DNA from: an uncultured Collinsella sp.
Lineage (GTDB): Bacteria > Actinomycetota > Coriobacteriia > Coriobacteriales > Coriobacteriaceae
DNA length: 45,563 bases
Assembly (NCBI GenBank): GCA_902462065.1
Contig: CABQAK010000013.1
Coordinates: forward strand, 1-45,563
Direction: 5' to 3'
Shown here: positions 33,689 to 40,892 of the stretch, piece after piece
Numbering within the stretch: the first letter of the stretch is position 1
Layout: each line of letters begins with the position of its first letter
Made by a program: the position numbers and the translations under genes
Notes under the pieces: model-generated
Seen by the model: only the letters and a program-made list of their open reading frames with translations
Database searches by the model: none
Told to the model about the DNA's origin: nothing

Positions 33689-35356
33689 ATGCCTACTGAC
33701 ATCGAAATCGCACGTTCTGTCACGCCACTGCCTATTACCGAGGTGGCCAAGAACGCCGGCGTCGACGTTAAGCACCTTATTCCGTACGGCTTCGACAAGG
33801 CTAAGGTCGACTATTCACTGCTCAACGAGCCGACTGATCACCAGGCTAAGCTCGTCCTCGTGACCGCTATCAACCCAACGCCCGCGGGCGAGGGCAAGAC
33901 CACCACGACCATCGGTCTGGCCGACGGCCTGCGTCGTCGCGGCGTCAAGAGTGCCGTGGCCCTGCGCGAGCCTTCGCTCGGCCCCGTCTTTGGCGTTAAG
34001 GGCGGTGCTGCCGGTGGCGGCTGGGCTCAGGTGATCCCCATGGAGGATATCAACCTGCACTTTACCGGCGACTTCCACGCTATCGGTGCCGCCAATAACC
34101 TGCTGGCCGCCATGCTTGATAACCACATCCAGCAGGGCAATCAGCTCGGTATTGACGTTAAGCGCATCACTTGGAAGCGCGTCGTCGATATGAACGACCG
34201 TCAGCTGCGCCACGTCATCGACGGCATTGGCGGTAAGGCCCAGGGCGTGCCGCGCGAGGACGGCTTCGATATCACCGTTGCCTCCGAGGTCATGGCGATC
34301 CTGTGCCTGTCCACGAGCATCAGCGATCTTAAAGAGCGCTTGGGCGAGATCGTTGTCGGCTATAGCTATGCCGGCGAGCCCGTCCGCGCCCGCGACCTTA
34401 AGGCCCAGGGAGCTATGGCCGCACTGCTCAAGGATGCGCTCAAGCCCAATCTGGTGCAGACGCTCGAGGGCACGCCCGCGTTTGTCCACGGCGGTCCCTT
34501 CGCCAATATCGCCCACGGCTGCAACTCCATCATGGCCACGCGTATGGCTATGCGTTTTGGCGATGTCGCCATTACCGAGGCGGGCTTTGGTGCCGACCTG
34601 GGTGCCGAGAAATTCCTGGACATCAAGTGCCGCATGACGGGCGTTCGTCCCAACGCCGTCGTGGTCGTCGCCACCGCTCGCGCGTTGAAGTACAACGGTG
34701 GCGTCGCCAAGGCCGATCTCAACGAGGAGAACCTCGAGGCACTCAAGGCTGGCATGCCCAACCTGCTGCGTCACGTCGACAACATCCAGAACGTTTATGG
34801 TCTGCCCTGCGTGGTCGCCATCAACCGATTCCCGACGGACACCGAGGCCGAGCTTGCGCTCATCGAGTCCGAGTGCCAGAAGCTCGGCGTCAACGTTAAG
34901 CTTTCCGAGGTCTGGGCCAAGGGCGGCGAGGGCGCGCTCGACCTGGCCGATGAGGTCATGCGTCTGATTGAGCAGCCGAGCGAGCTCAAGTTTGCCTATG
35001 AGGACGGCGCTGATGTCGCTGATGCCCTCGAGGCCGTTGCCACCAAGGTCTACCGCGCCGACGGCGTTGACTTTACGCCGGCCGCCAAGCGCCAGCTCGC
35101 CGAGCTGCGCGAGAATGGCTTTGGCAACCTGCCGGTGTGCGTCGCCAAGACGCAGTACAGCTTTAGCGACAACGCCAAGGCCCTGGGCGCTCCCGAGAAC
35201 TTCCGCATCACCGTGCGTGAGCTCAAGGTTTCTGCCGGCGCCCACTTTGTGGTCGCACTGACTGGAAGCGTTCTGACCATGCCGGGCCTGCCCAAGGTCC
35301 CTGCGGCCGAGAATATCGACGTCGACAACGACGGCAACATCACCGGCCTGTTCTAA
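33689..35356 (+). CDS. fhs: Formate-tetrahydrofolate ligase
   Basis: A 555-residue enzyme that joins formate to tetrahydrofolate with ATP to give 10-formyl-THF, the entry of one-carbon units in anaerobes. The P-loop NPTPAGEGKTTTTIGLADGL, the block REPSLGPVFGVKGGAAGGG, the signature GGPFANIAHGCNS, EAGFGADLGAEKF and the C-terminal GSVLTMPGLPKVPAA are all present, and the length is standard. ATG 33689 is chosen because AAAGGA precedes it by 7 bases and it gives the normal N-terminus (MPTDIEIARS). Codon bias suggests strong expression. It is monocistronic with its own terminator. The likely cyclohydrolase at the window end belongs to the same pathway. Confidence 0.97.
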   Translation: MPTDIEIARSVTPLPITEVAKNAGVDVKHLIPYGFDKAKVDYSLLNEPTDHQAKLVLVTAINPTPAGEGKTTTTIGLADGLRRRGVKSAVALREPSLGPVFGVKGGAAGGGWAQVIPMEDINLHFTGDFHAIGAANNLLAAMLDNHIQQGNQLGIDVKRITWKRVVDMNDRQLRHVIDGIGGKAQGVPREDGFDITVASEVMAILCLSTSISDLKERLGEIVVGYSYAGEPVRARDLKAQGAMAALLKDALKPNLVQTLEGTPAFVHGGPFANIAHGCNSIMATRMAMRFGDVAITEAGFGADLGAEKFLDIKCRMTGVRPNAVVVVATARALKYNGGVAKADLNEENLEALKAGMPNLLRHVDNIQNVYGLPCVVAINRFPTDTEAELALIESECQKLGVNVKLSEVWAKGGEGALDLADEVMRLIEQPSELKFAYEDGADVADALEAVATKVYRADGVDFTPAAKRQLAELRENGFGNLPVCVAKTQYSFSDNAKALGAPENFRITVRELKVSAGAHFVVALTGSVLTMPGLPKVPAAENIDVDNDGNITGLF

Positions 35357-35381
35357 GCTCGCTGCTCATAGCCGCTTGCCC

Positions 35382-35418
35382 GCCCCGTCGCGCCTACCAA
35401 GGCCCGGCGGGGCTTTTT
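35382..35418 (+). terminator. Rho-independent terminator after fhs
   Basis: GCCCCG (35382-35387) pairs with CGGGGC (35408-35413), extended by further G/C pairing inside, followed by TTTTT at 35414-35418. Confidence 0.75.
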
Positions 35419-35536
35419 GATCCTTAGGCCCGCGCATGTCTTGTAGATACCGACGGACTCTGCCCATCATAGGCTTTTGCGCGGGTAGAATGCATGGATA
35501 ACTTGAGGCTCAAGCGCGACGGAAAGGAATCGTTGC

Positions 35537-36526
35537 ATGGATCAGGACAAGACAACCGTGATGGGCGGCTACGGTTCCGCGCAGGCTGGCGATAGCGCCG
35601 ATGCGACCTGCGTTGTTCCCAACCCCGGTTATGCCGACCCCGCCGCGACGCAGCCTTCTGCCGAGCCCACCCGGGTTATGGGCTATGGCGACACGGCGCA
35701 GGATTCTTACGCTGCATCTTCGCAAGGCCCCTATGGCAACGCAGTTCCGGATCCGTTTGATTACGCGCCGCAGGATTCTTATGCTGCCTCGACGCCGAAT
35801 CCCTATGATGACCTGCCGCAAAATCCCATTCCGCAGCCTCAGCAGACGACGTATATGCCTCGCACGGCGCAGCCTCGCTACGAGTCGCGCGAGCCGTATC
35901 GCGAGTACCCCAAGTCGATTCCGCAATATGGCGAGGACGAGGAGAGGAAGCCGTCGCGTTCGTCGAGCGTGATCAAGAAGATCCTCATCGTACTGGCGAT
36001 CTTCTTTGCGCTGTCGATTGTGTTTGCCATCGTGTCGGGCATGCTCAACAAGCGGGGGAGTTCAACGGCCGATGCCACTGCCGAGCAAACCGAGTCCGCC
36101 TCGTCTAGCACCGTCGATCTGAGCGATATCCCGGGGCAGTACTGGTCCAACGCCAAGAAGATCCTCAAGTCGCGCGGCGCCGATCTTTCGAATGCCGTGG
36201 TCCTGACTGATGATGGCTCAACGCCCGTCGTCGATGCCAACTGGGTCGTTACTTCTGCCTACTATAACGACAACGGCAACCTCGAAATTCAACTCACGCA
36301 CAAGAACAGTTCGGGCAACTCGTCCGACGGCCAAAGCGGTACCGACAGCTCGAGCTCCAATACGCTGGAGGACTTGAGCAACAAGGTGCAGGAGTTGGGA
36401 GACAAGGCGCAAGAGCTGGGCGATACGGCACAAAATCTGGGCGATACCGCGCGGAACTTGGGCGACATGGCGACGGATGCCTGGAACGCCCTACAAAACG
36501 GCATCTCGGGCGCGCAGGGAAACTAG
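35537..36526 (+). CDS. Single-pass membrane protein with PASTA-like domain and heptad tail
   Basis: A 329-residue protein not assigned to a named family. In order: a disordered Pro/Gln/Tyr-rich cytoplasmic part (1-140) with the repeat AQDSYAAS/PQDSYAAS; a basic stop (SVIKKI) and one membrane helix (KILIVLAIFFALSIVFAIVSGML, about 147-170); a Ser/Thr linker; a PASTA-like stretch (DIPGQYWSNAKKILKSRGA, about 197-215); and a C-terminal seven-residue repeat VQELGDK/AQELGDT/AQNLGDT/ARNLGDM, probably helical. PASTA domains sense peptidoglycan in Ser/Thr kinases, so an envelope role is plausible but inferred. AAGGAA precedes the ATG. It follows the fhs terminator and is convergent with the CDF gene. 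Confidence 0.75.
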   Translation: MDQDKTTVMGGYGSAQAGDSADATCVVPNPGYADPAATQPSAEPTRVMGYGDTAQDSYAASSQGPYGNAVPDPFDYAPQDSYAASTPNPYDDLPQNPIPQPQQTTYMPRTAQPRYESREPYREYPKSIPQYGEDEERKPSRSSSVIKKILIVLAIFFALSIVFAIVSGMLNKRGSSTADATAEQTESASSSTVDLSDIPGQYWSNAKKILKSRGADLSNAVVLTDDGSTPVVDANWVVTSAYYNDNGNLEIQLTHKNSSGNSSDGQSGTDSSSSNTLEDLSNKVQELGDKAQELGDTAQNLGDTARNLGDMATDAWNALQNGISGAQGN

Positions 36527-36538
36527 CTGTTAAGTGGG

Positions 36539-37720
36539 CTACAGCTGCTCGGCCGGACGGTCGGGCGAGCTAAAGCCCGAGTCAAACGTAACGACGCATG
36601 AGGCATCGGGCCGGCGCTCGTGCACGATGCACGTGACGAGCTCCAGCAGCTCCTCGTCGGATATGTCAAAGCCGTCGGGACGCACCAGGTCAAACGAAAC
36701 GAACCCGTCGTGCTCGTGCAGGTCGTGGATGGAGAGCGCAGGATCGATCTGCATGACGCCGCGCTTGACCCAGCCGCGCAGGTCGTCGCCGGTGGTGGCG
36801 ATGGGGTCGCAGTGCAGTGTGATGCCGATGCCCATCTGACGCTTGATGTCGTGCTCGATGGTGTCCAGAATCTCGTGGTGCTCAAAGGCATCGCCCTCGC
36901 CGGGCATTTCCACGTGGGCGCTGGCGAACTGACGGCCGGGGCCGTAGTCGTGCACCATCAGGTCGTGTGTGCCCAGGACCTGCGGATAGGACATGATCTT
37001 GTCGCGGATTGCCTGGACGAGCTTGGGGTCGGGCGCTTGCCCCAGCAACGGGCTGATGGCGTCGCGCACTAGGCCCATGCCGCTGATGCAGATGAAGATG
37101 CCCACACCCAGGCCTGCCCAGCCATCGAGGTCAAAGCCGGTCGTCTGCGAAATAAGCGCCGCCACCAAGACCGAGCCCGAGGTGATGACGTCGTTTTTGG
37201 AGTCCTGTGCTGTGGCGATGAGCGTCTCCGAGTCGATGCGATCGCCCAGCGTGCGGTTGAACGCTGCCATCCAGAGCTTAACGAGCATGGACAAGACGAG
37301 GGCGGCTAAGGAGAGCACCGAATATGCAGTGGGGGAAGGCTTGATGATCTTAGTGACCGACTCGAGGATCAGATTGATGCCGACGGCGCAAACCAGGACG
37401 GCGACGAACAGGCCAGCTAGGTACTCATAGCGACCGTGGCCATAGGGGTGGCCTTCGTCTGCCGGGCGGCTGGCAAGGCGGAACCCGAGCAGACTCACGA
37501 TGTTGCTCGAGGCATCGGAGAGGTTGTTGAAAGCGTCGGCGATGAGGGAGACGGAGCCGGCGAGCAGGCCCGCGATGCCCTTGGCCAGGCACAGGGTGAT
37601 GTTGAGGCCAATGCAGACGAGGCTTGCGGAAAAGCCCGCGTTGGTGCGGCAAGATGCATCGACCGGCTCGCTCTCGCTGCCGGGAACAAGCGTATGTACC
37701 AGCCGATTTACAAATAGCAT
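36539..37720 (-). CDS. Cation diffusion facilitator family transporter
   Basis: A 393-residue metal exporter (zinc, iron, cobalt or manganese by proton antiport). Six membrane segments; metal-site residues in SLIADAFNNLSDASSN (DxxxD region of helix II) and DSKNDVITS (helix V), and the family block HPYGHGRYEYLAGLF. Two cytoplasmic ferredoxin-like segments follow instead of one: the usual domain ending near HCDPI and then about 80 more residues, so the C-terminus is longer than normal. The start at 37720 has GAGG 9 bases upstream; earlier in-frame starts lack one. The metal cannot be told from sequence. Confidence 0.9.
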   Translation of the reverse strand: MLFVNRLVHTLVPGSESEPVDASCRTNAGFSASLVCIGLNITLCLAKGIAGLLAGSVSLIADAFNNLSDASSNIVSLLGFRLASRPADEGHPYGHGRYEYLAGLFVAVLVCAVGINLILESVTKIIKPSPTAYSVLSLAALVLSMLVKLWMAAFNRTLGDRIDSETLIATAQDSKNDVITSGSVLVAALISQTTGFDLDGWAGLGVGIFICISGMGLVRDAISPLLGQAPDPKLVQAIRDKIMSYPQVLGTHDLMVHDYGPGRQFASAHVEMPGEGDAFEHHEILDTIEHDIKRQMGIGITLHCDPIATTGDDLRGWVKRGVMQIDPALSIHDLHEHDGFVSFDLVRPDGFDISDEELLELVTCIVHERRPDASCVVTFDSGFSSPDRPAEQL

Positions 37721-37857
37721 AGCGGTCGTCCTCACAATCATGTTTAAGGGGATAGTGTAGCTTGCGCGGGGGCGCCGTGCACCGATGCTCAGAAAATGCA
37801 GCAATAGTCTGCCGGTGCTAACGAGCGAGCCTTCTCGTCTGCCTGGGTGGTCCATTT

Positions 37858-37910
37858 TGGGCCACATGGGTATGGGCATGTGCCTGCTTGCTCGACATAC
37901 TTAATGTCGA
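37858..37910 (+). promoter_or_regulatory. Upstream box and inverted repeat before the zinc-ribbon gene
   Basis: TGGGCCACATGG (37858-37869) matches, with one change, the box found upstream of both lipoprotein genes in the same orientation. TCGACAT (37892-37898) and ATGTCGA (37904-37910) form a perfect 7-bp inverted repeat 29 bases before the start codon. A regulatory role is inferred from position. Confidence 0.35.
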
Positions 37911-37938
37911 CAGCCCCTGTGCAAAGGAGGACGTTTCC

Positions 37939-39276
37939 ATGGACGAGATGTTTGCCATTAAATGTCAAAACTGCGGCGGCCCTATGTACTCGCACCAGGC
38001 TAAGCGCAGCTTTGAGTGCGCCTATTGCGGCACGGTCGTTCCGTGGCAGGCTGATGCGGGGGAGCCCAAGAGCGCCCTGGGCATTCGCCATACGCCGCTG
38101 ACGGTGGTGAATGGACTGCTCAAGCTCACGCATGTGTCGCAACTCGAGCGCCCGGAGGACCCGGACTGGTATTTCTTCAATTCGCACTGGCGCAATCAGT
38201 CGGTCCTGGAACATCTGCTGTGGGAGGATCGCGGCACGGCGCAGGAGTTCCAAGAGGCCACGCATGTGAGCATTCCTTGCCCCTTCTGTGGTGCGTCCTT
38301 TGAGGGCGAGTCGACCCAGCGCGTGTTTGAGTGCCCGTCCTGCGGCAACAAGATCGGCATTGCCGACCTGCTCAAGCCGGGGACGTTTAGCAAGCGTCTG
38401 ACCATGGGCGTGGGTGCGGAGTATGTGCCGGATCAGGGTATTCCCTGCGAAATCTCGCCGCAGCAGGCACGTGCCAACGCGCTGCAGCTGGTGCGCCAGT
38501 ATCCGGATGCCTTTGCCGGGCACGACGTGGAAGATGCGATCCAAAACGACATGATGCTCTTCTATTTCCCCATGGCGCTGGCGGACCTGCGCATGATGGC
38601 GAGCTTCCCGGGCAAGGGCCTGAGCAAGGAAACCCTGGTGTACTACGAGGTGCTCGACTGGGCATACCCCAGAGCAAACTACCTGGACGTTCGCCTCATG
38701 GGCATTTTGGAGCCGTGGGACTTTGCCAAGGTCGGTCCGTTCGATCCCGCCATGCAGGAAGGCGACTTCCGCGTCGTCTCCGTCGATGCATCTACCAAGG
38801 ACCAGGTGGTCATTGATAAGTTGGCGCTCGACGTTGCGGGTAACGACGCCGAGGCTGTACTGGGGCTCAATAAAAAGAGCATCCGCACCTGGGCGCGCAA
38901 GGCCCGCAAGCATAAGGACGGCCTGGTGATGGTGCCGGTCTACTTTGTCGATCGTCCGGCGACAGACGGCCGCGATGGCGAGCAGGTGCGCATTGCCGTA
39001 AACGGCCAGACGGGCCGCGCGGCCGCGGTGGTGTTTAGCGACAAGCGCGAAACGCATATCGTGGCGCCGCTTAGCCCGAGCCTGCATCTGTCCAGTGAAA
39101 GCACCGTGCACGCCACGCCCGTCGAGGTCAAATACGTTAAATCGCCGTTCCTCTACCAGATTGTGCGCCGTGGAGACGGCGAGCAGCCGCGTCAGGTGGC
39201 AGCCGCCGTCGAGGGTTCTTACCGAGAGGAAAAGCCCAAACGCAAGGGCTTGTTCGCTGCGATCTTTGGGAAGTAG
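37939..39276 (+). CDS. Double zinc-ribbon protein of unknown function
   Basis: A 445-residue soluble protein. An N-terminal zinc ribbon (C9, C12, C28, C31 in IKCQNCGG and CAYCGTVVPW) and a second one near 113-141 (IPCPFCGAS, FECPSCGNKIG) are clear; similar ribbons occur in TFIIB-like and TerY-C/primosome-like proteins. The remainder has a domain with LVRQYPDAFAGHDVEDAIQNDM and a later beta-rich part, with no recognised family, and a basic end (KPKRKGLFAAIFGK). ATG 37939 has AAGGAGG 8 bases upstream. It is divergent from the CDF transporter; the ribbon plus the metal exporter neighbour is suggestive only. Confidence 0.75.
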   Translation: MDEMFAIKCQNCGGPMYSHQAKRSFECAYCGTVVPWQADAGEPKSALGIRHTPLTVVNGLLKLTHVSQLERPEDPDWYFFNSHWRNQSVLEHLLWEDRGTAQEFQEATHVSIPCPFCGASFEGESTQRVFECPSCGNKIGIADLLKPGTFSKRLTMGVGAEYVPDQGIPCEISPQQARANALQLVRQYPDAFAGHDVEDAIQNDMMLFYFPMALADLRMMASFPGKGLSKETLVYYEVLDWAYPRANYLDVRLMGILEPWDFAKVGPFDPAMQEGDFRVVSVDASTKDQVVIDKLALDVAGNDAEAVLGLNKKSIRTWARKARKHKDGLVMVPVYFVDRPATDGRDGEQVRIAVNGQTGRAAAVVFSDKRETHIVAPLSPSLHLSSESTVHATPVEVKYVKSPFLYQIVRRGDGEQPRQVAAAVEGSYREEKPKRKGLFAAIFGK

Positions 39277-39412
39277 GGGAGTAGCGCCGGTTGTTGCCGT
39301 AACGTGATGGCCGGGGGTGCGGGGCGGCTCTCAGGAGTGCGGGCTGCTGTCTGATTGTTTGAGGGTGCCAGATGTAAATAAACAGTGGAGCGGCTGCAAA
39401 AGAGCTGCCTCA

Positions 39413-39521
39413 CTGGGTAAAATCAGGTTGTGCCGCGGAACCCGCTCCTCAGCGCTTAAACTTCGGAGACGCGGGCAACGCAGGTATTATCGTCTAGGGC
39501 CGGCTGCAACCGGCCCTTTTC
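39413..39521 (+). ncRNA. Putative short RNA with own terminator (candidate antitoxin RNA)
   Basis: TAAAAT at 39418-39423 is a likely -10; the RNA would start near 39430 and end at the terminator hairpin GGGCCGG-CTGCAA-CCGGCCC (39497-39516) plus TTTT. It has no start codon before the terminator. The 5' part (TGCCGCGGAACCCGC then GCGGGCAACGC) can fold on itself and is almost the same as the 5' part of the opposing peptide mRNA at 39660-39704. The transcript faces the peptide gene and shares its 3' hairpin region, the layout of par-type type I toxin-antitoxin loci. Promoter and role are inferred; no -35 is convincing. Confidence 0.5.
39497..39520 (+). terminator. Terminator of the putative short RNA
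   Basis: A perfect 7-bp GC stem with a 6-base loop and TTTT on the plus strand. On the minus strand the hairpin lacks a T-run, so it may stop the opposing transcript only weakly. Confidence 0.8.
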
Positions 39522-39542
39522 TATGACTCCCTTCGCTATCCG

Positions 39543-39635
39543 TTACTGCTTATATTCCCGCCAGATCGCGTAGAGGTTCCGGGCAATGCCGGTCGCGTAC
39601 ATCGAGAGGCGCAGGATTTCAAGAAACAAGTTCAT
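39543..39635 (-). CDS. 30-residue hydrophobic/amphipathic peptide, candidate type I toxin
   Basis: A small gene beginning MNLFLEILRL and ending AIWREYKQ. It has a good ribosome site (GGGGTGA, 5 bases before the ATG) and codon use like its neighbours. The first two thirds are helical and hydrophobic (LFLEILRLSMYATGIA) and the end is charged and aromatic (WREYKQ), the usual build of membrane-acting type I toxins, although no known toxin is recognised. The leader starts at a likely -10 (TAAAAT, 39696-39701 read on the minus strand) and folds into a 5' hairpin. A short plus-strand RNA with the same 5' sequence converges on it. No protein gene is disturbed by the locus. Confidence 0.55.
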   Translation of the reverse strand: MNLFLEILRLSMYATGIARNLYAIWREYKQ

Positions 39636-39659
39636 AGGCTTCACCCCAATCGGAGATCG

Positions 39660-39704
39660 GAGCGTTGCCCGCAGGCGGATTCCGCGGCAGACAAGATTTT
39701 ACCC
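39660..39704 (-). repeat. Inverted copy of the 39414-39481 leader element
   Basis: Read on the minus strand: GGGTAAAATC, a short spacer, TGCCGCGGAATCCGC, then GCGGGCAACGC. The plus-strand copy has the same three blocks (10/10, 14/15, 11/11) at 39415-39424, 39431-39445 and 39471-39481, with a longer spacer between the last two. Each copy faces inward. Too long and ordered to be chance. Confidence 0.8.
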
Positions 39705-39914
39705 TATACGCCGCAGCGGGGGATATCTGACCCCAGTGTTAGAGTGGTGTCCATTTGCATGGATGACCGGGCATGATCGCGACATGTCCTGGAGTTGAAA
39801 TGCCGCTGGGGATACGAGGGGGAGCCGGGGTCGGATGTTGGGGCTCAACGAAGCAAGTGGCGCTTCTGTCTTTTTGGGATCGGGGATGCGAATCAGCCTG
39901 CAGCAATGGGCCCA

Positions 39915-39949
39915 GCTCGATTCGGGGCGCAGTGAGTCCCGAATCGAGC
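39915..39949. repeat. 12-bp perfect inverted repeat
   Basis: GCTCGATTCGGG (39915-39926) and its exact complement (39938-39949) flank an 11-base loop. It lies about 50 bases beyond the end of the minus-strand HTH gene and has no T-run on either side. Apart from this, the stretch 39720-40000 shows nothing I can support as a gene. Confidence 0.65.
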
Positions 39950-40000
39950 GTTCCTGGCTGCCATGCATGTCAGGTGATGAAAGCCCACAGCGGCATCGCC

Positions 40001-40327
40001 TTACACGGCAACGGGGGCCTCTTTGGGGCGTCCCACCCTTGGTGCATCGGCGAGTCGTGCCTCGATGGAGGCTTTGGACATCATGTGCTTGGTGCCATCC
40101 TTCCATGAATCCAGCAGTCCTGCATTTAGCAGTTGTGACACCCGTGCTGAGCTAACACCGAGCATACGCGCGGCATCCACTGCGGTGACGGCGGGAATGT
40201 CGCCGAGTTCGCGGTTGACGGCTACAGCGATAATCTTGCCGCCGTGTCGCGGCTCATGTCCGAAGTCTGGCACGGGAAGTTCAATGCCGTCCGAATCAAA
40301 GAACTCGAATTCCCATACGTAAACCAG
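40001..40327 (-). CDS. Excisionase/antitoxin-like helix-turn-helix protein, possible CTG start
   Basis: A protein of 90 to 108 residues. The core (AVTAVDAARMLGVSSARVSQLLNAGLLDSWKDGTKHMMSKASIEARL) is a MerR/excisionase-type DNA-binding helix-turn-helix: domain, recognition helix and wing. It ends in a basic GRPK motif. The only standard start, GTG 40273, has no ribosome site and cuts a protein-like N-terminus (VYVWEFEFFDSDGIELP). The open frame begins right after AGGAGGT (minus strand, 40333-40339), which is 5 bases before an in-frame CTG at 40327; this suggests a CTG start or a mutated ATG. No toxin or integrase partner is adjacent, so it may be an orphan of a mobile element or TA module. Confidence 0.6.
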   Translation of the reverse strand: MVYVWEFEFFDSDGIELPVPDFGHEPRHGGKIIAVAVNRELGDIPAVTAVDAARMLGVSSARVSQLLNAGLLDSWKDGTKHMMSKASIEARLADAPRVGRPKEAPVAV

Positions 40328-40527
40328 GTAAGACCTCCTCTAATGGCGAATAATACGAGGCGTGCTCCTAGAATATTCCGGTCGCATCGATGCAGCTGAG
40401 CATACCTATCTTAAAGCCTCGCGCGGACACGAATTGCTGTGCTGTCTGACATCATCGCATGGGGCCTTGCGGTGGTTAAAATGTGACCATAGAGGCAGTT
40501 TTAGCGAACCCCGCGGGAGTGACGCGT

Positions 40528-40797
40528 ATGGACAACAACACGCTGCTGTTCCAGGACAAAGGTTCGGGTAGGTTTAAAGACGTCAAGATCTACCTTAACC
40601 GCATCGAGGTGCTCAAGAAGGGCACTTTTGGTGGCAAGCACACCGAGATTGTTTATCTTAAGGACATTACGGGGGTCAGCAGGATCAAGGGCCGCGACGT
40701 TTTCCTACGTAACAGGCTGTTGACTGCCTGTGTCTTTAGTCTGAGCAGCCGCTCCCAAGCTCAGGAGTTCGTGAATGCGCTGAACATGGTGATGTAG
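40528..40797 (+). CDS. Small PH-like domain protein
   Basis: An 89-residue soluble protein of alternating strands (TLLFQDKGSGRFKDVKIYL, RIEVLKKGTFGGKHTEIVYLKDITGVSRI) ending in a helix (SRSQAQEFVNALNMV). This is the shape of a bacterial pleckstrin-homology-like (bPH/YokE) domain standing alone; no function is known. ATG 40528 has GGGAGTG about 8 bases upstream; a GTG at 40483 would add 15 residues but lacks a ribosome site. It is convergent with the phospholipase-like gene and shares the hairpin at 40822-40856. Confidence 0.65.
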   Translation: MDNNTLLFQDKGSGRFKDVKIYLNRIEVLKKGTFGGKHTEIVYLKDITGVSRIKGRDVFLRNRLLTACVFSLSSRSQAQEFVNALNMVM

Positions 40798-40821
40798 CCG
40801 ATAACGGTGTTCGGGCTAAGG

Positions 40822-40856
40822 TAAAAATCGGGGCGCAGAACGGTATTCTGCGCCCC
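40822..40856 (-). terminator. Terminator of the PI-PLC-like gene
   Basis: GGGGCGCAGAA (40830-40840) pairs perfectly with 40846-40856 around the loop CGGTA. On the minus strand it is followed by GATTTTTA; on the plus strand by C-runs without T. It may also end the small PH-like gene less efficiently. Confidence 0.85.
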
Positions 40857-40892
40857 CCCAATTGAGTCGATGTGTCTAAAAGGCGGGCTTGC

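Noticed and set aside
39497..39520. Terminator of the zinc-ribbon gene
   Set aside because: It is 220 bases after that stop codon, with a separate promoter-like element between; better assigned to the short RNA.
39390..39521. 6S RNA, SRP RNA or tRNA as identity of the short RNA
   Set aside because: No SRP GGAA-tetraloop motif, no long bulged rod of 6S, no cloverleaf or TTCGA arm; the inverted second copy fits none of them.
39699..40108. Frames on both strands of 39.7-40.1 kb (135 and 111 codons)
   Set aside because: Overlap the HTH gene in wrong frames, Cys/Arg/Pro-rich without domains, no ribosome sites.
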